NCBI GenBank assembly: GCA_964348795.1
Contig: CAYGDY010000001.1
Coordinates: 62,001 to 126,000 of the forward strand
Origin: JADLAT01 sp964348795
Lineage (GTDB): Bacteria; Pseudomonadota; Alphaproteobacteria; Micavibrionales; Micavibrionaceae
Length of the DNA stretch: 64,000 bases
Direction: 5' to 3'
How positions within the stretch are numbered: position 1 is the first letter of the stretch; each line of letters opens with the position of its first letter. The notes beneath the pieces were generated by a model. That model saw only the letters and a list, made by a program, of their open reading frames with translations. It did no database searches and was not told the origin of the DNA. Shown in pieces: positions 1-8,162 of the stretch. A program made the position numbers and the translations under genes.

Positions 1-971
1 CACAGATCGACAAGGCGGGCGTTGTCCGCCTGTTTTATGTAGTGCGCATTTACACTTTCCAGCTTGGCAAAATCGAATCGGGCGGGCGACTGGCCGATAT
101 GCGCCAGATCGAACCATTCCAGCGCTTGCGCGGTTGAAATGATCTCGTTGTCTCCATGGCTCCAGCCCAGACGCAGGAGGTAATTGCGTACGGCTTCCGG
201 TAAATACCCCATGTCACGGTATTCCTCGACACTGGCCGCCCCATGGCGCTTGGACATCTTGCTTCCATCGGGCCCTAGAATAAGCGGTAGGTGGGCATAA
301 GCGGGTTTAGTCCAGCCCATCGCGTCATAGATAACATTCTGCCGGAAGGCATTGTTCAGGTGGTCATCCCCGCGAATGATGTGTGTCACGCCCATGTCGA
401 CATCATCGACAACAACCGACAGCATGTAGGTGGGGGTTTCGTCCCCGCGCAGGAGGACAAAATCATCGAGCTGATCATTTTTGACCGTGACATCCCCCTG
501 CACCAGATCGTGAAGTGTTTGTGTTCCCTCAAGAGGCGCCTTGATCCGGATCACAGGTTTTATGCCGGAAGGGGCGTCTTGAGGGTCACGATCCCGCCAT
601 CTGCGATCATAAAATGTGGGGGCGCCTTCCGCCTTGGCGCGTTCCCGCATGGCTTCGAGTTCTTCGGGTGTGCAATAGCACCGGTAGGCCAGCCCTTTTT
701 CCAGCATGTCAAGAGCAACCTGTTTATGGCGTTCCCGTTGTTCAAACTGGGAAACGATCTCTCCGTCCCAATCCAGTTCCAGCCATGTCATGGCATTGAT
801 AAGGGCAACAACCGCTTCCTCGGAGTGGCGGGCGCGATCGGTGTCTTCGATCCGGAAAAGCATTTTTCCGCCGTGTTTTCGGGCGTACAGCCAGTTGAAC
901 ATCGCGGTTCGGGCGGTACCGATATGCATGAAGCCTGTGGGGGAAGGCGGAAAACGGGTGACAATCTGCAT
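1..971 (-). CDS. gltX: Glutamyl-tRNA synthetase (3' end outside window)
   Basis: Charges tRNA-Glu (possibly also tRNA-Gln) with glutamate in the cytoplasm. The reverse strand reads MQIVTRFPPSPTGFMHIGTA near the start, carrying the class I HIGH-type signature, and further on GSKMSKRHG, the KMSKS loop. About 323 residues are visible; the anticodon-binding end lies left of base 1. The ATG at 971 is placed directly before the conserved first strand, so the start is secure. It is divergent from comEC. Family assignment is certain; discriminating versus non-discriminating type cannot be told. Confidence 0.95.
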   Translation of the reverse strand, partial: MQIVTRFPPSPTGFMHIGTARTAMFNWLYARKHGGKMLFRIEDTDRARHSEEAVVALINAMTWLELDWDGEIVSQFEQRERHKQVALDMLEKGLAYRCYCTPEELEAMRERAKAEGAPTFYDRRWRDRDPQDAPSGIKPVIRIKAPLEGTQTLHDLVQGDVTVKNDQLDDFVLLRGDETPTYMLSVVVDDVDMGVTHIIRGDDHLNNAFRQNVIYDAMGWTKPAYAHLPLILGPDGSKMSKRHGAASVEEYRDMGYLPEAVRNYLLRLGWSHGDNEIISTAQALEWFDLAHIGQSPARFDFAKLESVNAHYIKQADNARLVDL

Positions 972-1044
972 TGTAACTTTCGCGGTTATGGGGTTTGATA
1001 CGGACAAGGTTTAATCCGGATTGCCATGGGATGCAAGATTGGAC

Positions 1045-3156
1045 ATGGAGAAAAGTCACGCCCTGACACTACAGCGTACGGTCCTTGAGGGGCTGGTCTA
1101 TCAAAAGGCCCAGATTTTTCTTTGGTTTCCGGTGTTTATGGGCGTGGGGATCGCCCTGTATTTTGCGTGTCCTGTTGAGCCACCGTTATGGGTTGGATTT
1201 GGGGGGCTGTTCTGTTCTGCATTGCTGTGGGGCTGGTATCGGCGCCATGCCGTCTTACAGCCGGTCTTTTTGCTGGCTGTGTGTCTTGCGGGGGGCTTTG
1301 CGTCTGCAACGCTCCGGACCGCGCAGGTTTATACACCGGTCCTGCAAAAGAAAATGGCGCCTGTGACCCTGTGTGGCACGATAGAAACGCTTGAAGATCT
1401 GCCTGATGAAAAGGGCGTGCGCGGGGTTTTGGGTGGAGTTACGCTTGAAAAGATTCCTGCCGATGACACCCCCCGAAAGGTGCGTTTGAAGTTCAGAGCG
1501 GGTCAGAGTCTGGCGGTGGGGCAGAGGGTCTGTGTGCTGGCGGGTCTTAATCCTCCCGCGCCGCCTTCCTTACCCTCTGGATTTGACTATCAGCGCTATA
1601 TGTTTTTTCAGGGAATCGGGGCGGTTGGCTTTGCCTACAAGTCGGTGGAGGTGCAGGCGGAGCCCAATCGTGATGCTTTTTCTGTTTTGAGTGTTTTTGA
1701 AGGGATACGCTATACTATCGCAGAGCGGATTGGCGGAATTATGGCGCCCCGTAACGCCTCTGTTTTGAATGCGCTTGTGACAGGCACCCAGCTTTCAATT
1801 CCGCAGGTGGATCAGGAGGCTATTCGGGATTCCGGTCTTGCGCATATGCTCTCGATTTCGGGGCTTCATATCAGTCTGGTTTTTGGCTTTGTCTTTTTTG
1901 TTGTCCGTTTTGTGCTGTCTTGTATTCCGCCCTTTGCCCTGCGGCATTCCACCAAGAAATGGTCTGCGCTGGTGGCGATGCTGGTGGCGATTTTCTATAC
2001 GCTGATTTCGGGGATGACGATTCCCACTATTCGCTCTGTTTTGATGATGGGACTGGTGTTTCTGGCTATTCTGCTGGATCGCAATCCTTTTTCACTGCGG
2101 CTGGTGGCGTTTTCTATGGTATGTATTTTTGTGGTGGCGCCCGAGAGCCTTTTGAGTGTGAGTTTCCAGCTCTCCTATTCCGCCGTGGTAGCCCTGATCG
2201 TCTTTTACGAGGCTTTGCGAGACAAGGCGCCGTGGTTGTTGCAGGGCAGGGGCGCATTGCGTCGTGCGGGGCTTTATGTTCTGGGTATCGCCATGACGTC
2301 CCTTGTCGCAACGCTGGGGACGGCGCCTTTTATTCTGTATCATTTCCAGCAATTGCCTCTGTATGGTTTTTTGGCCAATGTGCTGGCGATTCCCCTGTTT
2401 GCCTTTGTTGTGATGCCTTTTGCTATTTTGGGGTTTTTCCTCATGCCGCTGGGGTGGGAAGGGCCTGTGATGGGGATTGTCGGCTGGGGAATTTCAGGTA
2501 TTTTGTGGGTCTCCCACACGGTGGCGGGGCTGGAGCAAGCGACCTTTCACGTTCAGCAATGGCCGTTGATAACCCTGCTGTCGTTCAGCGGGGTGTTTCT
2601 CATCTGTGTGTTGCTGAAAGGGGTGGGCAAGTGGAGCGCTCTTTTGCCCCTTGTAATCTGTCTTTACAGTGTTGTACCAGCGCCTGCGCCGGATATTCTT
2701 GTGTCCTCTACGGGTGAGCTTGTGGCCCTGAGGACTGCAACGGGTGCGCTGGCTTTCTCCAGCGGGCGCAAAGACAAATTTACGCGGGAAAACTGGCTGA
2801 AAGCCTTTGGGTATCCGCTCAAGGAATTCATGAAATGGCCCAAGGAAGGCGCGTTGGAGGATTTGCAATGTGGCGCGGAAGGGTGTCGTCTGGAACGGCA
2901 CGGTGTAAAGGTCGCCTTTCCGAAAAAAGAAGATATTTTTCAGGCCGAATGTGTCTGGGCCGATATTGTGATTGTGTCTTTTTACGCGCCCCGTCTGCAG
3001 GCCTGTGATGACAAGACCCTTTTGGACCGGAGATTTTTGAAGCAAAGTGGTGTGACGGCCCTGTATCTGGGAGACAAAATCCGGCTGGAAACGGTTGAAT
3101 CCTACCGGAGGGCGCGCCCTTGGGTGGCGAATATCCAAAAAAGGCAGGTGCCGTAA
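1045..3156 (+). CDS. comEC: ComEC/Rec2-type DNA uptake channel protein
   Basis: Inner-membrane channel that passes single-stranded DNA in natural transformation. Many hydrophobic segments; an N-terminal DUF4131-like part (about residues 40-200) is followed by the Competence domain with the conserved SGLHISLVFG stretch near residue 275. The C-terminus is short and lacks an obvious HxHxDH metallo-beta-lactamase motif, as in many alphaproteobacterial members. The frame opens at a TTG at 1021, but the in-frame ATG at 1045 (MEKSHALTLQR) is preferred. Divergent from gltX and convergent with lexA. Having comEC alone does not show competence. Confidence 0.9.
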   Translation: MEKSHALTLQRTVLEGLVYQKAQIFLWFPVFMGVGIALYFACPVEPPLWVGFGGLFCSALLWGWYRRHAVLQPVFLLAVCLAGGFASATLRTAQVYTPVLQKKMAPVTLCGTIETLEDLPDEKGVRGVLGGVTLEKIPADDTPRKVRLKFRAGQSLAVGQRVCVLAGLNPPAPPSLPSGFDYQRYMFFQGIGAVGFAYKSVEVQAEPNRDAFSVLSVFEGIRYTIAERIGGIMAPRNASVLNALVTGTQLSIPQVDQEAIRDSGLAHMLSISGLHISLVFGFVFFVVRFVLSCIPPFALRHSTKKWSALVAMLVAIFYTLISGMTIPTIRSVLMMGLVFLAILLDRNPFSLRLVAFSMVCIFVVAPESLLSVSFQLSYSAVVALIVFYEALRDKAPWLLQGRGALRRAGLYVLGIAMTSLVATLGTAPFILYHFQQLPLYGFLANVLAIPLFAFVVMPFAILGFFLMPLGWEGPVMGIVGWGISGILWVSHTVAGLEQATFHVQQWPLITLLSFSGVFLICVLLKGVGKWSALLPLVICLYSVVPAPAPDILVSSTGELVALRTATGALAFSSGRKDKFTRENWLKAFGYPLKEFMKWPKEGALEDLQCGAEGCRLERHGVKVAFPKKEDIFQAECVWADIVIVSFYAPRLQACDDKTLLDRRFLKQSGVTALYLGDKIRLETVESYRRARPWVANIQKRQVP

Positions 3157-3201
3157 TCCTGCGGGAGTATTCTTGAATCCAAACGACTCGAATGCTGTTT
3201 G

Positions 3202-3888
3202 TCAATGATAGGACCGCAGAAGGCTGACGAGTGTTCCTTGAATCGTCACGCGATGGGGTTCCAGAATGCGAGGCTCGTAGTCATCGTTTTCCGGTTCCAG
3301 AACAATTTTTCCGCCCGCCCTGCGCAGGCGTTTCAAGGTCACCTCCATATCATCCACTAGCGCGACAATGATGCTTCCATTATCGGCTGTATCACAGCGC
3401 CGGATAATCACCACATCGGAATCATGAATACCGGCATTGATCATTGAATCTCCCTCGACCGTCAGGGCATAAAGATCGCCACGGCCTGCAAAGCCGGAAG
3501 GAATTTGAATGTATTGGCCTTCGTCCCTGATGGCTTCGATGGGGGTGCCAGCGGCAATTTTGCCGTAGAGGGGAATGTGTTCCAGCCCGTTTGCTTCTTG
3601 CGCAGGAGATTTGGGTTGTGGTGGGGGCAGGGGTGTGTTTTGGAGAACGGATTTTTTATTTTTCAGGCCTTCGGGCAGTCTTTTGATTTCAAGCGCCCGT
3701 GCCCGATGGGGGAGCCGCTCAATATACCCGCGCTCCTCCAGGCCACTGATTAAGCGGTGGATGCCGGATTTGGATTTGAGTCCCAAAGCGTCCTTCATCT
3801 CCTCGAAAGAAGGGGGGATGTCATCCGCCGTCATTTTTTCATGGATAAAAAGTAACAGGTCGCGTTGTTTCTTGGTCAGCATCGGCAT
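3202..3888 (-). CDS. lexA: LexA repressor, SOS regulator
   Basis: Represses DNA-damage genes and self-cleaves when RecA is activated. The N-terminal winged helix (residues 1-65, with KSGIHRLISGLEERGYI as recognition region) is followed by a proline-rich linker and the S24 protease domain. Seen directly are the Ala113-Gly114 cleavage site, nucleophile Ser148 (EGDSM) and Lys186 (VTLKR). AGGAG lies before both ATG codons (3888 and 3882), so the start may be three bases-triplets either way of two residues. It sits downstream of trpGDC but has its own SOS box, so it is probably autoregulated. Confidence 0.97.
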   Translation of the reverse strand: MPMLTKKQRDLLLFIHEKMTADDIPPSFEEMKDALGLKSKSGIHRLISGLEERGYIERLPHRARALEIKRLPEGLKNKKSVLQNTPLPPPQPKSPAQEANGLEHIPLYGKIAAGTPIEAIRDEGQYIQIPSGFAGRGDLYALTVEGDSMINAGIHDSDVVIIRRCDTADNGSIIVALVDDMEVTLKRLRRAGGKIVLEPENDDYEPRILEPHRVTIQGTLVSLLRSYH

Positions 3889-3930
3889 GTTCTCCTATTG
3901 ATAAAATATGCCACAAAATAGACACTCTTT

Positions 3931-3945
3931 GTTCTACTTTAGTTC
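3931..3945. promoter_or_regulatory. SOS box (LexA operator) of lexA
   Basis: The bases GTTC TACTTTA GTTC form a perfect GTTC-N7-GTTC direct repeat, the known alphaproteobacterial LexA operator. It lies 42 bases upstream of the lexA start, between lexA and trpC. This predicts autorepression of lexA. No second perfect copy was noticed elsewhere in the window; a near match at 25391 has nine bases between half-sites. Confidence 0.9.
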
Positions 3946-3966
3946 GCCCTATGTGTCAAGAGGAAT

Positions 3967-4764
3967 TTAAATGTTCTTATTTTTTAGCAGATTTCGCAGA
4001 CCTGCGCCGATATCGGCTTGTCGCATCAGGCTTTCTCCCACGAGAAAAGCACTGTATCCCGCATTTTTCAGTTCCAGCAAGGTCTCGTGTTCTGAGAGTC
4101 CACTTTCTGATATTTTCAGAATATGATCCGGCATGTGTTTTACCAGATCAAAAGAAGTCTGGATATCCACCGTCAGTGTTTTCAGGTTCCGGTTGTTTAC
4201 ACCAATCATCTCCGGCGAAAAGGCGAGGGCCCTTTCGAGTTCTTCTGTATTGTGGACTTCTACCAGCACATCCATCCCCAGCATTTTTGAAAAGTCATAA
4301 AGCTGTCTGGCCAGTGGATCGGACAGGGCTGACATGATCAGCAGAATGCAATCGGCCCCCAGCGCACGGGACTCAAAAATCTGGTAGGGGTCCAGCATAA
4401 AATCTTTCCGCAGGAGTGGCAGAAGGGAAGCGGATTTGATGTCTTTCAGGAAATCATCGTGGCCTTGAAAAAAAGGCTCGTCCGTCAGGACAGAAAGGCA
4501 GGCGGCGCCGTTTTCCTTGTAGGTGCGGGCGATTTCAAGCGGATTGAAATCCTCCCGAATAACACCTTTACTGGGGGAGGCTTTTTTGATCTCTGTGATC
4601 AGGGCCAGTCCTGATGCGTTTTTTTCTTTCAGGTGTTTGATAAACCCTTTGGGCGGGGCTTGCAGTGCCGCCAGCGCCTTGATCTCTGCCAGCGGCAAAA
4701 GCGCTTTGCGCGCCGCGATATGGTGCTTTTTATGGGCGCAGATGGTGTCGAGAATATCGGTCAT
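3967..4764 (-). CDS. trpC: Indole-3-glycerol phosphate synthase
   Basis: Closes the indole ring in tryptophan synthesis, turning CdRP into indole-3-glycerol phosphate. A stand-alone TrpC of usual length (265 residues). The conserved TIM-barrel motifs are visible: LITEIKKASPSKG with the catalytic lysine, LLRKDFMLDPYQI, GVNNRNLKT and ISESGL. The start ATG is 12 bases behind the trpD stop, so the two are co-transcribed as trpG-trpD-trpC. Confidence 0.97.
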   Translation of the reverse strand: MTDILDTICAHKKHHIAARKALLPLAEIKALAALQAPPKGFIKHLKEKNASGLALITEIKKASPSKGVIREDFNPLEIARTYKENGAACLSVLTDEPFFQGHDDFLKDIKSASLLPLLRKDFMLDPYQIFESRALGADCILLIMSALSDPLARQLYDFSKMLGMDVLVEVHNTEELERALAFSPEMIGVNNRNLKTLTVDIQTSFDLVKHMPDHILKISESGLSEHETLLELKNAGYSAFLVGESLMRQADIGAGLRNLLKNKNI

Positions 4765-4776
4765 GTTTCAAAACTC

Positions 4777-5799
4777 TTATGATGTTTCGCGCATTTCACG
4801 GGAAAAAGCGATGTAATCTTTCAGGACATGCCGGGCGGCGCCATTGTCCAGCGCGTTCTTTGCCAATTCCATCCCCTCTCCGAGGGTTTGGGCTTTGCCG
4901 TGCATCACCAGCCCTGCCGCAGAGTTGACGCATACAATGTTCCGGTAAGCGGATTTTTGTCCTTCCAGAATGGCCCGCAATGCAGAGGCGTTTTCTTCCG
5001 CATTCCCGCCTTTCAAGCTCTCCGGCGTCGTCACGGGGACGCCAAAATCCTCCGGCGTCAGGGTTCTTTCACTGATGTGGCCTTCGTCATCCAGGATGGC
5101 GATATGGGTGGGGCCAGTTGTTGTGATTTCATCGAGCCCGTCCGTACCGTGCACGATCCAGGCTTTTTTTGACCCCAGATTTTTCAAGACCTGTGCAAAG
5201 GGCACAAGGAGTTTTTTATCGTAAACGCCGATGAGCTGGCGACGGGCTCCCGCCGGATTGGCCAGAGGGCCCAGCAGATTGAAAATGGTGCGGCGTCCGA
5301 TTTTTTTGCGCACCGAGGCTACATATTTCAAGCCGGTGTGATGGTAAGGGGCCATGAGGAAAGCAAAATGAAATTGTTTGAGGGCTGTTTCGATAGCGCC
5401 TTTGGAGAGTTTAAGATTGACCCCGAGGGCTTCCAGAATATCGGCGGCGCCTGATTTGGAGCTGGCTGCCCGATTGCCGTGTTTGGCGACAGGCACTTCG
5501 CATCCCGCGAGCACGAGGGCCACGGCCGTAGAGATATTGTACGTGCCGCTCATATCCCCGCCGGTGCCACAGCAATCCATCGTACCATAGGGCGCGGTGA
5601 TGGGGTCGAGCTGTTCCCGCATTACGCGGACGGCCCCTGTGATTTCCTCTATGGTTTCGTCCCGTCCGCCAAAGGCGTTCAGGAAATCGAAAATCCGGTC
5701 TTCAGACACGCGGCCATTGAGAATCTGGCGCATGACAAGGATCATGTCCTCTTCGGAAAGCGTTCCGCCTGCAAGCAAAATTTTCATTTGCTCCATCAT
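4777..5799 (-). CDS. trpD: Anthranilate phosphoribosyltransferase
   Basis: Joins anthranilate and PRPP in tryptophan synthesis. The glycine-rich PRPP loop CGTGGD and the KHGNRAASSKSGAAD anthranilate-site motif are present; length (340 residues) is normal. Its ATG overlaps the trpG stop by four bases (ATGA), which indicates translational coupling. trpE is not in the window. Confidence 0.97.
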   Translation of the reverse strand: MMEQMKILLAGGTLSEEDMILVMRQILNGRVSEDRIFDFLNAFGGRDETIEEITGAVRVMREQLDPITAPYGTMDCCGTGGDMSGTYNISTAVALVLAGCEVPVAKHGNRAASSKSGAADILEALGVNLKLSKGAIETALKQFHFAFLMAPYHHTGLKYVASVRKKIGRRTIFNLLGPLANPAGARRQLIGVYDKKLLVPFAQVLKNLGSKKAWIVHGTDGLDEITTTGPTHIAILDDEGHISERTLTPEDFGVPVTTPESLKGGNAEENASALRAILEGQKSAYRNIVCVNSAAGLVMHGKAQTLGEGMELAKNALDNGAARHVLKDYIAFSREMRETS

Positions 5800-6365
5800 G
5801 GCAAAAGGCTCACAAAGTTCCGGAGCATGGCGTGGCCATGCTGGGTGGCGATGCTCTCGGGGTGAAACTGCACGCCGTGGAGGGGTTTTGTCTTATGGGA
5901 CACTCCCATGATAATGCCATCTCCGGTCTGGGCTGTGACTTCAAGGCTGGTGGGCAGGCTTTCCGGTGCAATAACAAGAGAATGATAACGGGCCACCTCG
6001 AACGCAGGCGGAAGGCCCGCAAAAAGACCTTTGCCGATATGGGAGACAATGGAGGTTTTTCCATGAAGGGGAGTGGTTTTGACAATTTTTCCGCCTAGCG
6101 CCTGCCCGAGTGTCTGGTGTCCGAGGCACACCCCCAACAGCGGCGTGCTTTCCTGTTCTGCGGTTTTAACCAGTGCAAGGCAGATTCCCGCATGATCCGG
6201 ATCACTGGGGCCAGGCGAGATCACCAGCCCCGCAGGGTTCATGGCAAAGACTGCGTTCACGGAAATCTTGTCATTCCGAAATACCTGCGTTTCCACCCCA
6301 AGATCCCCGAAATACTGCACAAGATTGTAGGTGAAACTGTCATAATTATCTATTAAAACAATCAT
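5796..6365 (-). CDS. trpG: Anthranilate/aminodeoxychorismate synthase glutaminase subunit
   Basis: Glutamine amidotransferase subunit that delivers ammonia to TrpE (and perhaps PabB). The class I amidotransferase triad is visible: Cys in GVCLGHQT, His and Glu in QFHPES. The N-terminus MIVLIDNYDSFTYNLVQYF is the standard TrpG/PabA start. First gene of trpGDC; the synthase partner must be encoded elsewhere. No attenuator or leader peptide was recognised upstream. Confidence 0.95.
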   Translation of the reverse strand: MIVLIDNYDSFTYNLVQYFGDLGVETQVFRNDKISVNAVFAMNPAGLVISPGPSDPDHAGICLALVKTAEQESTPLLGVCLGHQTLGQALGGKIVKTTPLHGKTSIVSHIGKGLFAGLPPAFEVARYHSLVIAPESLPTSLEVTAQTGDGIIMGVSHKTKPLHGVQFHPESIATQHGHAMLRNFVSLLP

Positions 6366-6466
6366 AGTCTGCCTTTATGACTCATTGTGGGCTTCCAACG
6401 CAAGAAGATTATAAGCCTCTATAAACGACTTGTGGAGAGAGGGGGCTTGCGTGTAAGATTCCGTCT

Positions 6467-7576
6467 ATGAAGCGTTTTCACAATCCCAAGGGTCGGGCCG
6501 TATTTTTGACGATTGCCATTCTTCTGATGGGGCTGGTTCGCTTTGTGTTTGTGGACCCTGTTCCGGTGCACCAGAATATGCCCAAACGGCTTGTTGTGTC
6601 TGAATCTCCTCCGAAACAGGAGATTCGTGTAGCAAAAAGGGCGCCCGTGCCCTTGACGGAAGAAGACACCCTCGAATGGCTGGCGATGGAAGATGTTTTT
6701 TCCGGTGATTCGATTGCCACGGTGAAAAAAACTATACCTCACGGGCCTTTTCAAAAGAGCCCCTTTGGGGTGCAGAAGGTTTCTGTGCCGTCCTCTACCT
6801 CTATGGGTGCGACTGGACCTCTTCCTTCGGAAAAGGTTGTGGGAACCCCCGCGATTGCAATTATCATTGACGATGTTGGAATGGACCGGAAACATTCCCG
6901 CGAGGTTGTCAATCTGCCCTCTGTTGTGACACTGGCGCTTTTGCCGTATGCGGAGGATATTGCCGGATTAGCCAGTTTTGCCAGAGCGCAAGGGCACGAT
7001 GTTATCATCCATATGCCCATGGAGCCCATGGACAAGACCCTCAATACGGGGGCGATTGCCCTGCGGACGGGGATGGATCCGGCCCAGTGCGATGCTATGC
7101 TGGATCGGGCCTTTTCGGCGTTCGAGGGGTATATCGGTATGAATAACCATATGGGAAGCCGCTATACACAGAATGCAGAAGATATGGCGTGTGTCATGCG
7201 CCGTTTGAAGGAAAAGGGGCTGTTCTTTGTGGACTCCAAAACCATTGGAAATTCAGTGGGGGAACAGGTGGCGCACTCTTACGGTGTTCCCGCGATCGGG
7301 CGGGATGTATTTTTGGATCATCAGGAAACGCCCGCCTTTGTTGCCTCTGCTTTGCATCGGGCCGAGCAGGTCGCCCGCCAGAAGGGGTATGCCGTTGTGA
7401 TTGGCCATCCCAAGGCGGTCACTCTAGCGGGTCTGAAAGCTTGGATTCCCGAAGCGTTGGCGCGGGGGTACAAGCTGGTGCCGGTGCGTACACTCGTGAG
7501 ACCTGCGCCGGCGGAGAGCAATCCCGATACCGTTGCGGTGTACGGTCCCGCAGAACAGGAACGGCTCTTGCCGTAG
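6467..7576 (+). CDS. Divergent polysaccharide deacetylase family protein (YibQ/DUF610 type)
   Basis: Likely periplasmic NodB-fold hydrolase of unknown substrate, anchored by one N-terminal membrane segment (about residues 12-30). After a low-complexity linker the domain begins at about residue 125. The expected metal-site motifs are intact: IIIDDVGMD with two aspartates, IIHMPMEP with a histidine and GMNNHMGS with a histidine. Divergent from trpG and followed by tRNA-Thr. A second, degenerate member is encoded at 35452-36576. No strong ribosome site is seen, so the start is probable only. Confidence 0.88.
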   Translation: MKRFHNPKGRAVFLTIAILLMGLVRFVFVDPVPVHQNMPKRLVVSESPPKQEIRVAKRAPVPLTEEDTLEWLAMEDVFSGDSIATVKKTIPHGPFQKSPFGVQKVSVPSSTSMGATGPLPSEKVVGTPAIAIIIDDVGMDRKHSREVVNLPSVVTLALLPYAEDIAGLASFARAQGHDVIIHMPMEPMDKTLNTGAIALRTGMDPAQCDAMLDRAFSAFEGYIGMNNHMGSRYTQNAEDMACVMRRLKEKGLFFVDSKTIGNSVGEQVAHSYGVPAIGRDVFLDHQETPAFVASALHRAEQVARQKGYAVVIGHPKAVTLAGLKAWIPEALARGYKLVPVRTLVRPAPAESNPDTVAVYGPAEQERLLP

Positions 7577-7590
7577 AGTGTTTTATGGGC

Positions 7591-7619
7591 TTGCATTTTT
7601 TTCGTCAAGGCGATAGATA
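7591..7619 (+). promoter_or_regulatory. Promoter of tRNA-Thr
   Basis: TTGCAT and TAGATA are separated by 17 bases, and the -10 box ends nine bases before the mature tRNA. This fits a sigma-70-type promoter placed at the right distance for a tRNA transcript. Part of it lies just behind the stop of the deacetylase gene. Confidence 0.55.
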
Positions 7620-7628
7620 ACATCTCGC

Positions 7629-7703
7629 GCCGTTGTAGCTCAGGGGTAGAGCACGTCATTCGTAATGATGGGGTCGGAGGTTCAATTCCTCTCAACGGCA
7701 CCA
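7629..7703 (+). tRNA. tRNA-Thr (anticodon CGT)
   Basis: 75 bases with encoded CCA. Acceptor GCCGTTG pairs with CAACGGC; the anticodon loop TTCGTAA lies between CGTCA and TGATG, giving anticodon CGT (reads ACG). The T loop reads TTCAATT. All arms close well. Confidence 0.95.
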
Positions 7704-7808
7704 TTTTTCCTTTAAATCTCCAATGGGAGGTTAAGGTTTCTTTCTAAGATATTGATGTTTTATTAAAATAAGGGAGAGTGAGGAGCTGTGATTTCCAAGA
7801 GCTACTTT

Positions 7809-7852
7809 CTTCTAAGCAGGGGGTGCTGGTTCAAGTCCAGTCGGGATCGCCA
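7809..7852 (+). pseudogene. tRNA-Arg 3' half (relic, possible old att site)
   Basis: From the anticodon loop to the encoded CCA, this stretch repeats the 3' part of the intact tRNA-Arg at 47019-47063, differing by one missing base and one substitution in the variable-arm region. No 5' half precedes it, so it cannot fold into a tRNA. Such 3' fragments are what tyrosine-integrase elements leave when they duplicate their tRNA target. It lies between tRNA-Thr and tRNA-Cys, just ahead of the broken RTX gene. Confidence 0.8.
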
Positions 7853-7897
7853 TGGTTTCAAGGGAGTTTTGCGAACGGTACAAAAAAGGGGGAAATT

Positions 7898-7971
7898 TGG
7901 AGGCACGGGCGGGAGTCGAACCCGCTTACGAGGATTTGCAGTCCTCTACATAACCGTTCTGACACCGCGCC
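7898..7971 (-). tRNA. tRNA-Cys (anticodon GCA)
   Basis: 74 bases with encoded CCA on the minus strand. Acceptor GGCGCGG pairs with CCGTGCC (one G-T); the loop CTGCAAA between AGGA and TCCT gives anticodon GCA. The T arm GCGGG-TTCGACT-CCCGC is perfect. Confidence 0.94.
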
Positions 7972-8009
7972 TCACGCACAACCTTGTCTTTTCGTCAAAA
8001 CGTCTGGAA

Positions 8010-8038
8010 TATTTAGGGAAAAATCCCGAAGAAGTCAA
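8010..8038 (-). promoter_or_regulatory. Probable promoter of tRNA-Cys
   Basis: On the minus strand TTGACT is followed after 17 bases by TAAATA. Transcription would begin about 30 bases before the tRNA-Cys 5' end, leaving a short leader to be trimmed. No better candidate is seen closer to the gene. Confidence 0.45.
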
Positions 8039-8162
8039 TGCACCTGAGGTGCAATTTTAAGGGATAATACAAGAGGGGTTCTGTCGGAAAATCCATTTGA
8101 TATTGTTATAAATCCTATCTTTTGCTATAGATATCCATGGTTTTGCGAAGGACGGGTGCTTT

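Noticed and set aside
291..998. 235-residue plus-strand open frame
   Set aside because: It runs antisense to gltX, whose minus-strand frame has clear synthetase motifs; the other frame has no recognisable protein.
7778..8060. Two overlapping 90-residue frames across the tRNA-Arg fragment and tRNA-Cys
   Set aside because: They translate tRNA sequence; no independent coding signal.
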